Program-made: the position numbers and the translations under genes | Shown here: one piece after another, positions 1 to 10,010 of the stretch | Layout: each line of letters begins with the position of its first letter | Position numbering within the stretch: the first letter of the stretch is position 1 | Notes under the pieces: generated by a model | Databases searched by the model: none | The model's input: the letters and a program-made list of their open reading frames with translations, nothing else | What the model was told of the DNA's origin: nothing | Origin: Gammaproteobacteria bacterium | Lineage (GTDB): Bacteria; Pseudomonadota; Gammaproteobacteria; GCA-002705445; GCA-002716945 | Length of the DNA: 38,531 nucleotides | Direction: 5' to 3' | NCBI GenBank assembly: GCA_030835925.1 | Contig: JAURQW010000011.1 | Coordinates: 1 to 38,531, forward strand

Positions 1-1
1 A

Positions 2-262
2 AAAGGGCCTTTTATAGATTATCACTTACAGTCAAAAGTTGATAATGCTGTTGAAAATAATGATAAAAAACCTATTAAGACATGGTCTAGAAGATCTGTT
101 ATATCACCTGATATGGTCGGGTTGACTATAGGTGTACATAATGGGAAACAACATGTACCAGTGTATGTGAGTGAGAACATGGTGGGTCACAAATTAGGTG
201 AATTTTCACCTACAAGAGTTTTTAAAGGACATTCTGGAGATAGAAAAGCTAAGGCTAAATAG
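2..262 (+). CDS. rpsS: 30S ribosomal protein S19, 5' end missing
   Basis: The reading frame is open from base 2 and ends at TAG 260-262. The visible 86 residues begin at KGPFID, which in E. coli S19 (92 residues) is about residue 7, so only some six codons lie outside the window. Conserved S19 blocks are visible: TWSRRS, GLTI.VHNG, HVPV and the [12 protein letters not shown] segment, followed by a lysine-rich tail. S19 binds the head of the 30S subunit next to S13. It is followed after 6 bases by rplV, as expected in the S10 operon. Confidence 0.97.
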   Translation, partial: KGPFIDYHLQSKVDNAVENNDKKPIKTWSRRSVISPDMVGLTIGVHNGKQHVPVYVSENMVGHKLGEFSPTRVFKGHSGDRKAKAK

Positions 263-268
263 ATAATT

Positions 269-610
269 ATGGATACTCGTGCAATTTTAAAATACCAAAG
301 AATATCTGCTCAAAAATGTAGATTGGTTGCAAATGCTATAAGAGGTTTGAAGGTTGAAAAAGCTCTTGAATTTTTGCAATTTAATAACAAGAAAGCTTCT
401 GGCTTGATACTAAAAGTTTTAGAGTCAGCGGTAGCTAATGCAGAAAATAATAATTCTCAAGATATTGATGATTTAATGGTGAAAAATATATTAATAGACG
501 AAGGACCAACAGGTAAGAGACATATGCCAAGAGCACGTGGAAGAGTAAATGAAATTTTAAAAAGAAGCAGTCACATTACAGTTATTGTTTCTGATGGGAA
601 AGAGGTTTAG
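269..610 (+). CDS. rplV: 50S ribosomal protein L22
   Basis: A 113-residue protein (E. coli 110). It shows the L22 signatures: [10 protein letters not shown] near the N-terminus, the [10 protein letters not shown] motif in the middle, and the basic beta-hairpin ending in MPRARGR, whose loop lines the peptide exit tunnel and borders the macrolide site. The protein binds several 23S rRNA domains during early 50S assembly. The start ATG at 269 lies 6 bases after rpsS and the stop is 2 bases before rpsC. Confidence 0.98.
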   Translation: MDTRAILKYQRISAQKCRLVANAIRGLKVEKALEFLQFNNKKASGLILKVLESAVANAENNNSQDIDDLMVKNILIDEGPTGKRHMPRARGRVNEILKRSSHITVIVSDGKEV

Positions 611-612
611 AT

Positions 613-1302
613 ATGGGACAGAAAGTACACCCAACAGGTATACGATTAGGCATTTCTACTGATTGGAATTCAAAGTGGTATGCAAACGCTAAAGAGTTTC
701 CTAAATTCTTAATGGAAGACATCAAGGTAAGAGATTATCTGCGTAAAGAGTTAAAACAAGCATCTGTAAGCAGGATATTAATAGAACGTCCGACAAAAGA
801 AGCCGTTGTTTCTGTATTCTCTTCTAGACCCGGGATAGTGATAGGGAAAAAAGGCGAGGATATAGAAAAATATAGAAATCAAATTTCAAAAATAATAGGT
901 TTGCCGATAAATAAAATAAAACTTAATGTTGTGGAAATTAGAAAACCCGAATTAGATGCTCAATTAGTATCAGAAGGTATTGCTCAACAACTAGAAAGAA
1001 GAATTATGTATAGAAGGGCTATGAAAAGAGCTGTTACAAACACAATGAGACTAGGTGCTTTAGGTATAAAAGTTAATGTAGCTGGAAGATTAAATGGAGC
1101 AGAGATTGCTAGAAGTGAATGGTATAGAGAGGGGAGAGTTCCTTTACATACTTTAAAAGCAAACATAGATTATGGATTTTCTGAAGCCTTGACAACTTAT
1201 GGAATTATAGGCATCAAAGTTTGGATTTATCATGCGGAAGAGAATGCTGATGATAAAACAAATGATAAAAAGATTTCTAAAAAAAATAATAGTGGTAAAT
1301 AA
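613..1302 (+). CDS. rpsC: 30S ribosomal protein S3
   Basis: A 229-residue protein (E. coli 233). It begins with [14 protein letters not shown], the standard S3 N-terminus, and carries a KH domain with the [12 protein letters not shown] loop at roughly residues 75-86. The S3 C-terminal domain follows ([30 protein letters not shown]). The tail is rich in Lys, Asp and Asn, a common variable extension. S3 forms part of the mRNA entry tunnel of the 30S subunit and has helicase activity with S4 and S5. Two bases separate it from rplP. Confidence 0.98.
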   Translation: MGQKVHPTGIRLGISTDWNSKWYANAKEFPKFLMEDIKVRDYLRKELKQASVSRILIERPTKEAVVSVFSSRPGIVIGKKGEDIEKYRNQISKIIGLPINKIKLNVVEIRKPELDAQLVSEGIAQQLERRIMYRRAMKRAVTNTMRLGALGIKVNVAGRLNGAEIARSEWYREGRVPLHTLKANIDYGFSEALTTYGIIGIKVWIYHAEENADDKTNDKKISKKNNSGK

Positions 1303-1304
1303 AA

Positions 1305-1718
1305 ATGTTACAACCAAAAAAGACTAAATATAGAAAGCAACAAAAAGGTAAATTAAGAGGATTTGCTACATCAGGTGCTAAGGTCAGTTTTGGTGAATAT
1401 GGCCTTAAAGCGACTACGAGAGGAAGAGTGACTGCTAGACAAATTGAGGCAGCTAGGAGAGCAATGACGAGACATATTAAACGTGGTGGTAAAGTATGGA
1501 TAAGAATTTTTCCTGATGTACCTATCACAAAAAAACCCGTCGAAGTAAGAATGGGTAAAGGAAAAGGTAATGTTGAATATTGGGTAGCTAAAATACAACC
1601 AGGCAAAGTATTATATGAAATGGAAGGAGTTTCAGAAGAAGTTGCAAGAGAAGCTTTTAGACTTGCAGCTGCTAAGCTACCGATCATAACTACATTTGTT
1701 ACAAGGGCAATTATGTGA
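1305..1718 (+). CDS. rplP: 50S ribosomal protein L16
   Basis: A 137-residue protein (E. coli 136). It starts with [15 protein letters not shown] and contains [15 protein letters not shown] and the basic loop ending [12 protein letters not shown], all diagnostic for L16. L16 organises helices around the peptidyl-transferase and A-site region of 23S rRNA. The stop codon TGA (1716-1718) overlaps by one base the ATG of rpmC (1718), giving a TGATG junction that suggests translational coupling. Confidence 0.98.
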   Translation: MLQPKKTKYRKQQKGKLRGFATSGAKVSFGEYGLKATTRGRVTARQIEAARRAMTRHIKRGGKVWIRIFPDVPITKKPVEVRMGKGKGNVEYWVAKIQPGKVLYEMEGVSEEVAREAFRLAAAKLPIITTFVTRAIM

Positions 1719-1915
1719 TGAATACTGAAGAATATAGAAAAAAAACAAATGATGAACTTCAACAAGAATTAAATAAACTTGTTAAAGAACGCTTTAATTT
1801 AAGGATTCAAAGAGGGTCTGGATTAAATCCTAAACCTCACTTGTTTTCTATAAATAAAAAAAATATAGCAAGAATTAAAACAATATTAAATGAGAAAAAA
1901 ATAGATGGAAAATAA
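1718..1915 (+). CDS. rpmC: 50S ribosomal protein L29
   Basis: A 65-residue protein (E. coli 63) with the typical two-helix L29 pattern: [11 protein letters not shown] followed by ERFNLRIQ and a C-terminal helix. I chose the ATG at 1718, which overlaps the rplP stop in TGATG. An in-frame GTG at 1715 would add one residue but would start inside the last codon of rplP. L29 sits at the polypeptide exit site and helps dock trigger factor and SRP. Its 3' end overlaps rpsQ by 11 bases. Confidence 0.95.
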   Translation: MNTEEYRKKTNDELQQELNKLVKERFNLRIQRGSGLNPKPHLFSINKKNIARIKTILNEKKIDGK

Positions 1916-2150
1916 AAAAGTTAAAACAATATTAGCAAAAGTACTTAGCAATAAAATGGATAAGTCTGCAACTGTTATTGTTGAAAGACAAATTAAGCAT
2001 CCGGTTAATGGAAAGTTTATTAAAAGAACAAGTAAGTATCATATTCATGATGAAAATAATGAATGTGAAGTAGGCCAACAGGTTAAAATACAACAATGTA
2101 GACCAATATCAAAAACAAAATTTTGGTCTTTGTTTAAGGAAGATAAGTAA
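1905..2150 (+). CDS. rpsQ: 30S ribosomal protein S17
   Basis: An 81-residue protein (E. coli 84) with the S17 OB-fold pattern: [15 protein letters not shown], then HP..GK and the KYHIHDENN block, ending with [10 protein letters not shown]17 is a primary 16S rRNA binder in the 30S body. The ATG at 1905 lies within the end of rpmC (11-base overlap), an unusually long overlap for this pair and a sign of genome compaction. Confidence 0.97.
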   Translation: MENKKVKTILAKVLSNKMDKSATVIVERQIKHPVNGKFIKRTSKYHIHDENNECEVGQQVKIQQCRPISKTKFWSLFKEDK

Positions 2151-2154
2151 AAAA

Positions 2155-2523
2155 ATGATACAAATGCAAACTACATTACAGTCAGCAGATAATAGCGGAG
2201 CAAAGAAGCTGATGTGCATTAAAGTTCTTGGTGGTTCACATAGAAGATTTGCAACTATTGGTGATGTTATCAAAGTAGCTATAAAAGATGCAATGCCAAA
2301 AGGTAAAGTTAAAAAAGGTGAAGTTTACAATGCTGTGATAGTAAGAACAAAAAAAGGAATTAGAAGATCCGATGGTTCTGCGATTAGATTTGATAGTAAC
2401 GCCGTTGTTTTATTGGATAATAAGCTTGAGCCACTAGGAACAAGAATATTTGGCCCTGTAACAAGAGAGTTAAGAGCGTTAACATTTATGAAAATAATAT
2501 CATTAGCACCAGAGGTATTATAG
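2155..2523 (+). CDS. rplN: 50S ribosomal protein L14
   Basis: A 122-residue protein nearly colinear with E. coli L14 (123). It begins MIQMQT and shows [34 protein letters not shown] and the C-terminal [13 protein letters not shown]14 lies on the subunit interface and forms inter-subunit bridges; it is also the docking site for the silencing factor RsfS, which is encoded in this same window (30927-31271). Four bases separate it from rpsQ. Confidence 0.98.
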   Translation: MIQMQTTLQSADNSGAKKLMCIKVLGGSHRRFATIGDVIKVAIKDAMPKGKVKKGEVYNAVIVRTKKGIRRSDGSAIRFDSNAVVLLDNKLEPLGTRIFGPVTRELRALTFMKIISLAPEVL

Positions 2524-2532
2524 AGAAAGATT

Positions 2533-2850
2533 ATGAAAAAATTAAAGAAAGGTGACTCAATAATTGTTATTGCAGGTAAAGATAAAGGTAAGAAAGGTGA
2601 GATTTTGAAAGTAGTTGAACCAGATAAACTAATTATATCTAATATTAATCTTGCAAAGAAACATGTTAAGGGTAATCCAAATAAAGGCGAAAGTGGTGGC
2701 ATCATAGAGAAAGAAATGCCAATACATATATCAAATGTAATGATGTTAAACCCAATTTCTAAAAAAGGTGATCGTGTTGGTTTTAAGAACCTAGAGGATG
2801 GGAAAAAAGTTAGAGTATATAAATCTAATAAAGAGGTTATAGATATTTAG
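2533..2850 (+). CDS. rplX: 50S ribosomal protein L24
   Basis: A 105-residue protein (E. coli 104). The KOW motif is clear at the N-terminus ([19 protein letters not shown]), followed by [11 protein letters not shown] and the [10 protein letters not shown] segment. L24 is one of the two initiators of 50S assembly and sits near the exit tunnel. It starts 9 bases after rplN and ends just before rplE. Confidence 0.97.
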   Translation: MKKLKKGDSIIVIAGKDKGKKGEILKVVEPDKLIISNINLAKKHVKGNPNKGESGGIIEKEMPIHISNVMMLNPISKKGDRVGFKNLEDGKKVRVYKSNKEVIDI

Positions 2851-2851
2851 C

Positions 2852-3388
2852 ATGAATACATATAATGAATATTATAGAGAAAATGTAGTGCCTGCACTAA
2901 TGGATGCTTTAAAAGTGAAGTCACCTATGGAGGTTCCTAGGTTGAAAAAAATCACCTTAAATATGGGACTAGGCTCAGCTGTTAGTGATAAAAAAGTTTT
3001 AGAATCTGCTCAGGAAGAGCTATCCCAAATTACTGGGCAAAAAGCAGTATTAACATATGCAAAAAAATCAATCGCTAACTTTAAGTTAAGAGAGGGCATG
3101 CCCATTGGCTGCAAAGTGACTCTAAGAAAAGAAAAGATGTATGATTTTTTTGAAAAATTAATAAAAATATCATTACCCAGAACAAGAGATTTTAGAGGAT
3201 TAAACCCAAACTCTTTTGATGGAAGGGGTAATTATACACTTGGTGTTAAAGAGCATATAATTTTTCCAGAGATTGATTTTGATAAAATTGACAAGATCAA
3301 GGGGCTTGATATCACTATAACAACGAGTGCAAAAAATAATCAGGAGGCAATGGAATTATTTAAACAATTTAATTTTCCATTTAAATAA
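2852..3388 (+). CDS. rplE: 50S ribosomal protein L5
   Basis: A 178-residue protein (E. coli 179). Diagnostic blocks are [42 protein letters not shown] and the [15 protein letters not shown] stretch. L5 binds 5S rRNA together with L18 and contacts S13 across the subunit interface. The ATG at 2852 lies one base after the rplX stop. Confidence 0.98.
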   Translation: MNTYNEYYRENVVPALMDALKVKSPMEVPRLKKITLNMGLGSAVSDKKVLESAQEELSQITGQKAVLTYAKKSIANFKLREGMPIGCKVTLRKEKMYDFFEKLIKISLPRTRDFRGLNPNSFDGRGNYTLGVKEHIIFPEIDFDKIDKIKGLDITITTSAKNNQEAMELFKQFNFPFK

Positions 3389-3390
3389 AT

Positions 3391-3696
3391 ATGGCTAAAC
3401 TATCAATAATTCAGAGAGAAAAAAAACGCGAAACGTTGGTTTTGAAATATGCTCAAAAGAGACAGGAAATAAAAGATAAATTAAAAAATCCTGGTTTAGA
3501 AATGGATGAGTTAATGTTACTGAGAAAGCAACTTCAGAAGCTTCCGCTCAATTCAGCGCCTAATAGATTAAGAAATAGGTGTTCATTAACTGGTAGACCT
3601 AGAGGTGTATATAGAAAATTTGGTCTTGGAAGATCTAAGTTGAGAAAAGCGGCCATGAGAGGAGATATTCCTGGTTTAACAAAAGCGAGTTGGTAA
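3391..3696 (+). CDS. rpsN: 30S ribosomal protein S14, zinc-free type
   Basis: A 101-residue protein, the same length as E. coli S14. The C-terminal half has [20 protein letters not shown] and the end [15 protein letters not shown]. It lacks the paired CxxC motifs of the short zinc-binding S14, so it is the long zinc-independent form typical of Proteobacteria. S14 is in the 30S head close to S3 and S10. Two bases after rplE, six before rpsH. Confidence 0.97.
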   Translation: MAKLSIIQREKKRETLVLKYAQKRQEIKDKLKNPGLEMDELMLLRKQLQKLPLNSAPNRLRNRCSLTGRPRGVYRKFGLGRSKLRKAAMRGDIPGLTKASW

Positions 3697-3702
3697 AAGA
3701 TT

Positions 3703-4095
3703 ATGAGTATGAGTGACACAATAGCAGATTTATTAACAAGAATAAGAAATGCCCAAAGAGCTGAAAAATCTTCGGTGCTTATACCTTTTTCAAAAATGAA
3801 ACATTCTATATGCAAGGTACTAGAGGAAGAAGGATATATCGAGTCTACTGAAATAATAGGGGATGTTAAAAAAAATCTTATGGTTATGCTTAAATATTAT
3901 GAAGGTAAGCCTGTTATAGAAAATATAGACCGTGTTAGTAAACCTGGATTAAGAATCTTTAAATCATCTAAAGAAGTACCTACAGTGAAAAATGGTCTTG
4001 GTATTTGTATTGTGTCTACATCTCATGGTGTCATGACTGATAAAAAAGCCAGAGAAAATAACTATGGAGGAGAGATAATTTGTTTTGTCTCATAA
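3703..4095 (+). CDS. rpsH: 30S ribosomal protein S8
   Basis: A 130-residue protein, identical in length to E. coli S8. Visible signatures are [16 protein letters not shown] at the N-terminus and [23 protein letters not shown] in the C-terminal half. S8 binds 16S rRNA helix 21 and in E. coli represses the spc operon by binding its mRNA near rplE; whether that site is kept here cannot be judged by eye. Confidence 0.98.
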   Translation: MSMSDTIADLLTRIRNAQRAEKSSVLIPFSKMKHSICKVLEEEGYIESTEIIGDVKKNLMVMLKYYEGKPVIENIDRVSKPGLRIFKSSKEVPTVKNGLGICIVSTSHGVMTDKKARENNYGGEIICFVS

Positions 4096-4105
4096 GTAAT
4101 TAAAA

Positions 4106-4633
4106 ATGTCAAAAATTGCAAGAAAACCTATAGTTATACCCGAAGGAATTAAGTTCTCAATTAATGCCAATATGATTGATATAGAGGGGCCAATGGGCAA
4201 ATTATCATTTACTAAACATGAAAATATTTCCATAGATCAGGATGAAGGATCAATTTTGGTAAAGACAAATGATGAAGAACAAGTGGCTCTCTCAGGAACA
4301 ACCAGAGCATTGTTATTCAACATGGTTCATGGTGTATCCAAAGGTTGGGTTAAAAAACTTAAAATGATTGGTGTTGGATACAGAGCTAAAGCAGATGCTA
4401 AAAATCTAGAGATAACTGTAGGTTTCTCTCATCCAGTCAAATATCCTATTCCTGAAGGATTAAAAATTGAGACTCCAGCTCAAACAGAGATAGTTATAAC
4501 AGGAATTGATAAACAAAAAGTAGGTCAAGCGGCAGCTGAAATAAGATCATATAGACCACCTGAACCTTATAAAGGCAAAGGAATAAGATATGAAGATGAG
4601 ATAGTAATCAAAAAAGAGGCTAAAAAGAAATGA
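4106..4633 (+). CDS. rplF: 50S ribosomal protein L6
   Basis: A 175-residue protein (E. coli 177). It starts MSKIARKPIVIPEG and has the L6 family end IRSYRPPEPYKGKGIRY, which contacts 23S rRNA near the GTPase-associated centre. The middle block GVSKGWVKKLKMIGVGYRA is also typical. The stop TGA overlaps the ATG of rplR in ATGA (4630-4633). Confidence 0.98.
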   Translation: MSKIARKPIVIPEGIKFSINANMIDIEGPMGKLSFTKHENISIDQDEGSILVKTNDEEQVALSGTTRALLFNMVHGVSKGWVKKLKMIGVGYRAKADAKNLEITVGFSHPVKYPIPEGLKIETPAQTEIVITGIDKQKVGQAAAEIRSYRPPEPYKGKGIRYEDEIVIKKEAKKK

Positions 4634-4995
4634 TCCGAGTAAATCGAGATAGAAAAAATTCGCGTTTAAGGCGCGCAAGAAAAACAAGAATGAGAATTAG
4701 CGAGTCTAATGCTCATAGGTTGAGCGTGTATAGATCTGTTAAACATATCTACTTGCAGTTATTAAATTCAAATGGAAGTAAAGTTTTAACAACAATATCT
4801 ACTAATCAAAAAGATGTTAGAAAAACAGCGCCATCCAATAATATTGAATCATCAAAGGTAATTGGTAAGTTGATGGCAGATTATATTAAAAAAGAAAAAA
4901 TTGAAAAAGTTGCCTTTGATAGGTCGGGTTATAAATATCATGGAAAGATTAAAGCATTAGCTGATTCTATTCGTGAAAATGGAGTAAAAATATAA
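4630..4995 (+). CDS. rplR: 50S ribosomal protein L18
   Basis: A 121-residue protein (E. coli 117) with a basic N-terminus, [15 protein letters not shown], and the C-terminal block [24 protein letters not shown]18 carries 5S rRNA into the 50S subunit together with L5. It overlaps rplF by four bases (ATGA) and its stop overlaps the rpsE start by one base (TAATG). Confidence 0.98.
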   Translation: MIRVNRDRKNSRLRRARKTRMRISESNAHRLSVYRSVKHIYLQLLNSNGSKVLTTISTNQKDVRKTAPSNNIESSKVIGKLMADYIKKEKIEKVAFDRSGYKYHGKIKALADSIRENGVKI

Positions 4996-5486
4996 TGGCA
5001 TACGATGATAAGAAGTCAGATTATATAGAAAAACTTGTGTCTGTGAACCGTACAGCTAAGGTTGTAAAAGGTGGTAGACAATTCGGTTTCACAGCTCTTA
5101 CTGTTGTCGGTGACGGCAACGGACGAGTAGGTTATGGATATGGAAAAGCCAAAGAAGTTCCTATTGCGATTCAAAAGGCTATGGAAAAGGCAAAAAAGAG
5201 CATGATATCTGTTGCTCTTAAAAATGGAACCCTTCATCATACAGTTACCCATGCTCATGGATCTGCAAAAGTATATATGCAGCCAGCGGGTGAAGGTACT
5301 GGTGTTATTGCTGGCGGTGCAATGAGAGCGGTATTTGAAGCAACTGGTATTCATAATGTTTTGGCAAAAAGCATTGGTTCTACAAACCCAATTAATGTTG
5401 TTAAAGCCACTGTAAAAGGATTAGAGTCAATGTTTTATCCAGCTTATGTGGCTGCTAAACGTGGTAAAAAAACAAGCGAGTTATAA
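4995..5486 (+). CDS. rpsE: 30S ribosomal protein S5
   Basis: A 163-residue protein (E. coli 167). The double-stranded-RNA-binding-like N-terminal domain is clear ([40 protein letters not shown]), followed by the second domain with the [15 protein letters not shown] and [15 protein letters not shown] blocks. S5 takes part in decoding accuracy and in the mRNA entry site with S3 and S4. Its stop is one base before rpmD. Confidence 0.98.
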   Translation: MAYDDKKSDYIEKLVSVNRTAKVVKGGRQFGFTALTVVGDGNGRVGYGYGKAKEVPIAIQKAMEKAKKSMISVALKNGTLHHTVTHAHGSAKVYMQPAGEGTGVIAGGAMRAVFEATGIHNVLAKSIGSTNPINVVKATVKGLESMFYPAYVAAKRGKKTSEL

Positions 5487-5487
5487 G

Positions 5488-5679
5488 ATGGTTAAGAGAG
5501 ATGACAAAACTATAATAGTTAAGCAAACAAAGAGTTTGATTGGAAGCACCAAGAAACAAATATCTTCAATGAAAGGTCTTGGTTTAAGAAGAATAAATCA
5601 TACAGTGTCACTTGTCGATACGCCAGAAATAAGAGGCATGATAAAAGTTGTACGCCATATGGTTGAAGTTAGTAATTAA
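5488..5679 (+). CDS. rpmD: 50S ribosomal protein L30
   Basis: A 63-residue protein (E. coli 59). I start it at the ATG 5488-5490, immediately after the rpsE stop; the frame is open further upstream to 5446 but that part overlaps rpsE and has no L30 similarity. The family motif is visible: [11 protein letters not shown], then [13 protein letters not shown] and DTPEIRGMI. It lies between rpsE and rplO as in all spc operons. Confidence 0.96.
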   Translation: MVKRDDKTIIVKQTKSLIGSTKKQISSMKGLGLRRINHTVSLVDTPEIRGMIKVVRHMVEVSN

Positions 5680-5690
5680 AAGGTAAAAGA

Positions 5691-6110
5691 ATGAGTAGTT
5701 TATTAAATGAATTAAAACCTAATGCTGCAAGTAAATCTAACAAGAAAAGAGTTGGAAGAGGCATTGCCTCTGGAACTGGCAAAACATGTGGTCGTGGACA
5801 TAAAGGTCAAAAATCTAGAACAGGTGGTACGGTTCAAGTAGGTTTTGAAGGCGGGCAAATGCCATTACAAAGAAGGTTGCCTAAAGTAGGGTTTAGCTCT
5901 AGGGTAAATAATTTTTCAACAGAGATAAAATATGATCGTCTTGAAAAAGTTACAGAAGATGAAATCACTATAGAATTATTAAAGAAATACAAATTAATTA
6001 AATCAAAAATTAAAAAGGTGAAAGTTATTGGCCCTTGTACTATCAAGAGTAAAAAAGTCTTAAAAGATATAACTTGCACTAAATCAGTTACAGAGCATTT
6101 AAAGAAATAG
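5691..6110 (+). CDS. rplO: 50S ribosomal protein L15
   Basis: A 139-residue protein (E. coli 144). The glycine- and arginine-rich N-terminal extension ([21 protein letters not shown]) and [17 protein letters not shown] are diagnostic for L15, as is the C-terminal [13 protein letters not shown] strand. The extension threads deep into 23S rRNA late in 50S assembly. AAAGGT upstream (5678-5683) is a plausible ribosome-binding site. secY follows after 6 bases. Confidence 0.97.
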   Translation: MSSLLNELKPNAASKSNKKRVGRGIASGTGKTCGRGHKGQKSRTGGTVQVGFEGGQMPLQRRLPKVGFSSRVNNFSTEIKYDRLEKVTEDEITIELLKKYKLIKSKIKKVKVIGPCTIKSKKVLKDITCTKSVTEHLKK

Positions 6111-6116
6111 AGAATT

Positions 6117-7466
6117 ATGTCAAGAGCAGGTAATAATATATCAGGTGGTTTAGGTGGCTTAACAAAATCCACCGAGCTAAGACAACGAATATTTTTCGTT
6201 GTTTTTGCTTTGATAGTTTTTAGATTAGGTAGTTTTATTACTTTGCCCGGTATAGATCCTTCTGTGATGAAATTTTTATTTGAACAACAAAGAGGAAGTA
6301 TTCTCGATATGTTCAATATGTTTTCGGGTGGTTCTCTAGAAAGGATGTCCATTTTTGCACTTGGTGTTATGCCTTATATTTCTGCATCTATAATTATACA
6401 AATGATGACACATGTTTATTCGCCTCTCATTCAATTGAGGAAAGAGGGTGAGCGTGGAAGAAAAAAAATTACTAAATACACGCGATATTTCACTGTAATC
6501 TTGGCATTCATGCAATCACTTGGTGTTGCTAATGCTCTTCAAAATCAAAATTCATCATCAACAACCTTGGTGTTAGACCCAGGTTTTACATTTCTGGCGA
6601 TAGGAGTTATAACGCTTGTTACAGGTACTATGTTTCTAGTTTGGCTAGGCGAACAAATTACTGAAAGAGGAATTGGAAATGGAATTTCAATTTTAATTTT
6701 TGCGGGAATAGTAGCAGGATTACCATCTGCTATTGGCAACACAATTGATTTAGCAAGAAATGGTGAACTACAAGGATTCACTGTAATTCTTATATTCTTA
6801 TTAGTCATTTTGATAACAGCTTTTGTGATTTTTATTGAGAGAGGTCAAAGGAAAATCCCAATTAATTATGCTAGAAAGATGCAAGGCAGAAAAATGTACG
6901 CAGCTCAAAGTTCGCATTTACCACTAAAAATAAACATGGCTGGTGTTATACCGCCAATTTTTGCCTCTGCAATAATTCTTTTCCCAGCAACTATTGCTAG
7001 TTGGAGTGGCACTGGTGGAGAACCTGGTTTAGTACAGAATATTGCATTGTCACTATCCCCAGGTCAGCCTTTGTACATCTTGCTTTATTCATTTGCTATA
7101 ATATTTTTCTGTTATTTTTATACTGCTTTAGTTTTTAATGCTAGAGAGACAGCAGATAATCTTAAAAAGACTGGAGCATTCATCCCTGGTATAAGACCCG
7201 GAGATCAAACGGCTCAGTATATTGACGATATCACCACAAAATTAACAACAATTGGAGCTATTTACATAACTACAGTTTGTTTGTTGCCGGAGTTCTTGAT
7301 CTTATACTTTAATGTACCGTTTTATTTTGGCGGAACATCATTATTGATCGTTGTAATAGTAGTAATGGATTTAATGGCACAAATACAGTCGCATTTACTT
7401 TCTCATCAGTATGAAGGTATGATGAAAAAGGCTAATTTAAAGGGTATAGGCGGGGGAATGAGGTAA
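6117..7466 (+). CDS. secY: Preprotein translocase channel subunit SecY
   Basis: A 449-residue polytopic membrane protein (E. coli 443) with ten predicted hydrophobic segments. The N-terminal region has [19 protein letters not shown] and LPGIDP; the plug and TM2 region has [21 protein letters not shown]; the cytosolic loops have [13 protein letters not shown] and the [12 protein letters not shown] segment that contact SecA and the ribosome. The end ([22 protein letters not shown]) is also standard. With SecE and SecG, not in this window, it forms the protein-conducting channel of the inner membrane. Its place at the end of the spc operon before rpmJ is canonical. Confidence 0.98.
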   Translation: MSRAGNNISGGLGGLTKSTELRQRIFFVVFALIVFRLGSFITLPGIDPSVMKFLFEQQRGSILDMFNMFSGGSLERMSIFALGVMPYISASIIIQMMTHVYSPLIQLRKEGERGRKKITKYTRYFTVILAFMQSLGVANALQNQNSSSTTLVLDPGFTFLAIGVITLVTGTMFLVWLGEQITERGIGNGISILIFAGIVAGLPSAIGNTIDLARNGELQGFTVILIFLLVILITAFVIFIERGQRKIPINYARKMQGRKMYAAQSSHLPLKINMAGVIPPIFASAIILFPATIASWSGTGGEPGLVQNIALSLSPGQPLYILLYSFAIIFFCYFYTALVFNARETADNLKKTGAFIPGIRPGDQTAQYIDDITTKLTTIGAIYITTVCLLPEFLILYFNVPFYFGGTSLLIVVIVVMDLMAQIQSHLLSHQYEGMMKKANLKGIGGGMR

Positions 7467-7470
7467 TATT

Positions 7471-7584
7471 ATGAAAGTTAGAGCATCAGTAAAGAAATTA
7501 TGTAGAAATTGTCGTGTAATAAGAAGGAATAGAGTTGTTAGGATTATATGTAAAGATCCTAGACATAAGCAAAGACAAGGTTAA
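7471..7584 (+). CDS. rpmJ: 50S ribosomal protein L36
   Basis: A 37-residue protein read directly from the sequence: [14 protein letters not shown] at the start and PRHKQRQG at the end. It keeps the zinc-ribbon ligands Cys11, Cys14, Cys27 and His32, so it is the zinc-binding form. E. coli RpmJ has 38 residues; one residue is missing between Cys27 and the final histidine. It lies between secY and rpsM, exactly where L36 is found in gammaproteobacteria, 4 bases after the secY stop. Confidence 0.96.
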   Translation: MKVRASVKKLCRNCRVIRRNRVVRIICKDPRHKQRQG

Positions 7585-7589
7585 ATAGG

Positions 7590-7618
7590 TTGTATTAATA
7601 GTAAATGAAATATAAAAT
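7590..7618 (+). promoter_or_regulatory. Possible internal promoter of the alpha operon
   Basis: The 54-base gap between rpmJ and rpsM is the widest in the ribosomal cluster. It contains TTGTAT (7590-7595) and TAAAAT (7613-7618) separated by 17 bases: only 3 of 6 matches in the -35 but 5 of 6 in the -10. E. coli is known to have extra initiation upstream of rpsM. In such AT-rich DNA a match like this can arise by chance. Confidence 0.28.
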
Positions 7619-7638
7619 CATCGTTCGAGAGAAAATAA

Positions 7639-7998
7639 ATGGCTAGAATTGCAGGAATAAATTTACCGAATGGCAAACATATATGGATTGCATTAACCGC
7701 AATCTATGGTATTGGCCCTACTAGAGCGAATAAAATTTGCTCAGATTCGGGTGTAGATAGAACTAAAAAAGTTAAAGATTTAGATGAAAAAGATCTCGAG
7801 GTTTTAAGAAATTTTGTAGAGAAATATCAATTAGAGGGCGATCTCAGAAGAGAGAACTCAATCAATATTAAAAGATTGATGGATATTGGTTCATATAGAG
7901 GCATAAGACATCGTAAAGGCCTGCCATTAAGAGGGCAAAAAACAAAAAATAATAGTAGGACTAGAAAAGGACCAAGAAAATTATTAAAGGCAAAGTAA
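7639..7998 (+). CDS. rpsM: 30S ribosomal protein S13
   Basis: A 119-residue protein (E. coli 118). It opens with [10 protein letters not shown] and contains the helix-hairpin-helix-like [12 protein letters not shown], then [17 protein letters not shown] and the basic tail NSRTRKGP that reaches toward P-site tRNA. S13 forms bridges with L5 at the subunit interface. GAGAG about 10 bases upstream of the ATG is a plausible ribosome-binding site. First gene of the alpha operon. Confidence 0.98.
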   Translation: MARIAGINLPNGKHIWIALTAIYGIGPTRANKICSDSGVDRTKKVKDLDEKDLEVLRNFVEKYQLEGDLRRENSINIKRLMDIGSYRGIRHRKGLPLRGQKTKNNSRTRKGPRKLLKAK

Positions 7999-7999
7999 T

Positions 8000-8389
8000 A
8001 TGGTAACAACAACTAAACCAAAAAAGAAAAAAGAAAAGAGAGTAGTTAATGAAGGTGTGGCACACATATACGCATCATTTAATAATACTATTGTAACAAT
8101 CACAGATAAACAAGGTAACACATTATCTTGGGCTACATCTGGTGGCTCAGGATTTAGAGGATCAAGAAAAAGCACTCCTTTTGCTGCTCAAATAGCAGCG
8201 GAAAAAGCTGGAATAAAGGCAGCGGAGTATGGAGTAAAAAGTCTAGAGGTTCTAGTAAAAGGCCCAGGCCCAGGTAGAGACTCAGCAGTTAGAGCTTTGA
8301 ATAGCTCAGGATATAAGATTACAAATATAACGGATATAACACCGCTTCCTCATAATGGATGTAGACCACCTAAAAAGAGGAGAGTATAG
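8000..8389 (+). CDS. rpsK: 30S ribosomal protein S11
   Basis: A 129-residue protein, the same length as E. coli S11. Signature blocks are [36 protein letters not shown] and the end [18 protein letters not shown]11 lies on the 30S platform near the Shine-Dalgarno helix. The gene starts one base after the rpsM stop and ends 3 bases before rpsD. Confidence 0.98.
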   Translation: MVTTTKPKKKKEKRVVNEGVAHIYASFNNTIVTITDKQGNTLSWATSGGSGFRGSRKSTPFAAQIAAEKAGIKAAEYGVKSLEVLVKGPGPGRDSAVRALNSSGYKITNITDITPLPHNGCRPPKKRRV

Positions 8390-8392
8390 TTT

Positions 8393-9016
8393 ATGGCTAA
8401 GTTCACAGGATCAAAATGTAAATTAATGCGAAGAGAAGGTACTGACTTATATTTAAAGTCTGGCTCAAGGTCGTTAGAAACAAAATGTAATTTAGAAAAA
8501 AAACCAGGCCAAACTGGTGATGCTAGAAGAGCAAAAAACTCTGACTACTCCTTGCAGCTTCGAGAAAAACAAAAAGTTAAAAGAATATATGGTGTGTTGG
8601 AAAAACAGTTTAGAAATTATTATAAAAAGGCTGCTAGCAAAAAAGGATCAACTGGCGAGAACCTTCTTAATATGTTGGAATCAAGATTAGATAATGTTGT
8701 TTATAGGCTAGGGTTTGGCTCAACAAGATCTGAGTCAAGACAGCTTGTTAATCACAAAAATATCCAGGTTAATGGTGATATTGTGAATATTGCGTCATAT
8801 CAAGTGAATCCAAATGATAAAATCTCAGTTAGAGATAATAAAAAAGATCAACTTAGAATCAAGTTATCAATAAGTTTGGCTGAAACTCGAGGGTTCAATG
8901 ACTGGGTTGAAGTAGACACAAAGAATCTTAAGGGAACATTTATGAGAAATCCAGAAAGAAAGGAATTGCCTTCTGAAATAAATGAATCATTAATCGTAGA
9001 ATTATACTCAAAATAG
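8393..9016 (+). CDS. rpsD: 30S ribosomal protein S4
   Basis: A 207-residue protein (E. coli 206). The N-terminal domain has [16 protein letters not shown] and [16 protein letters not shown]; the S4 RNA-binding domain has [18 protein letters not shown], then [13 protein letters not shown]. No CxxC zinc site is present, so it is the zinc-free type. S4 nucleates 30S assembly at the five-way junction of 16S rRNA and in E. coli represses the alpha operon by binding an mRNA pseudoknot before rpsM. Confidence 0.98.
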   Translation: MAKFTGSKCKLMRREGTDLYLKSGSRSLETKCNLEKKPGQTGDARRAKNSDYSLQLREKQKVKRIYGVLEKQFRNYYKKAASKKGSTGENLLNMLESRLDNVVYRLGFGSTRSESRQLVNHKNIQVNGDIVNIASYQVNPNDKISVRDNKKDQLRIKLSISLAETRGFNDWVEVDTKNLKGTFMRNPERKELPSEINESLIVELYSK

Positions 9017-9023
9017 GTGATAC

Positions 9024-10010
9024 ATGACTAAAAACAACTTTCTAAAACCAAAACTTGTAGATATAGAGATGTTAAATACTTCTCATGCAAAAATAACAAT
9101 AGAGCCGCTTGAAAGAGGGTTTGGTCACACTCTAGGTAATGCCCTAAGAAGAGTTTTGCTATCATCTCTTCCTGGTAGTGCTGTTACAGAAGTTACTATT
9201 GATAATATTTTACATGAATATAGCACCATAGAAGGCGTTCAAGAAGATGTGCTTGAGATATTGCTCAATATAAAAAAACTAGCACTAGTATTACATGATA
9301 AAGAAACTATAGATGTCACGCTCAGAAAAAAAGGTTCGGGACCAGTTCTTGCATCTGACATTTCACCTAATCCTGATTTAGAGATAAAAAATCCAGATTT
9401 TTGTCTTGCTAATATTACAAATGAAAAAACTGAACTTGTTATAAACATGACAGTATCTACTGGAAGAGGTTATCAGCAAGCTCAAAAAAGGAAATTTAAT
9501 GAACAAGAGGATCTAGGTATTGGAAAAATGCAACTAGATGCATCCTTTAGTCCTGTAATACAAGTTACATATAATGTTGATACCGCAAGGGTAAAACAAA
9601 GAACTGACTTAGATAAGTTGATAATTGATTTAAAAACAAACGCAACTATCGAGCCTGAAGATGCTATTAGAAAAGCAGGCCAGATTCTCAGAGATCAACT
9701 AGAGGTCTTTACTTATTTAGAAGTTAAAGAGGAAATGGTGGAAGATAATGAAGGTCCTCAAATTGACCCAGTTTTATTGAGACCAGTGGATGATTTAGAA
9801 CTTACTGTTAGATCTGCTAATTGCTTAAAAGCTGAAAATATTTATTATATCGGAGATTTGGTGCAAAGGAGCGAAAACGAGTTACTAAAAACACCAAATT
9901 TAGGTAAAAAGTCTCTTACTGAAATAAAAGATGTATTAGCTACACACAGCCTATCTCTAGGAATTAAATTAGAGGATTGGCCGCCCAAAACAATGGAAAA
10001 GAGAACATGA
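9024..10010 (+). CDS. rpoA: RNA polymerase alpha subunit
   Basis: A 328-residue protein (E. coli 329). The N-terminal dimerisation domain shows [25 protein letters not shown]-type sequence and [16 protein letters not shown]; the C-terminal DNA-binding domain (from about residue 245) shows [20 protein letters not shown] and the [14 protein letters not shown] helix-hairpin-helix, which binds UP elements and activators. It is followed by rplQ with a four-base ATGA overlap (10007-10010). Confidence 0.98.
   Translation: MTKNNFLKPKLVDIEMLNTSHAKITIEPLERGFGHTLGNALRRVLLSSLPGSAVTEVTIDNILHEYSTIEGVQEDVLEILLNIKKLALVLHDKETIDVTLRKKGSGPVLASDISPNPDLEIKNPDFCLANITNEKTELVINMTVSTGRGYQQAQKRKFNEQEDLGIGKMQLDASFSPVIQVTYNVDTARVKQRTDLDKLIIDLKTNATIEPEDAIRKAGQILRDQLEVFTYLEVKEEMVEDNEGPQIDPVLLRPVDDLELTVRSANCLKAENIYYIGDLVQRSENELLKTPNLGKKSLTEIKDVLATHSLSLGIKLEDWPPKTMEKRT

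Noticed and set aside
1277-1765. 162-codon open frame antisense to rplP
   Set aside because: It runs against a well-conserved ribosomal gene and has no family features; long antisense frames are common shadows over such genes.
5446-5487. Longer N-terminus for L30
   Set aside because: The extra 14 codons overlap rpsE and lack L30 similarity; ATG 5488 gives the standard protein.
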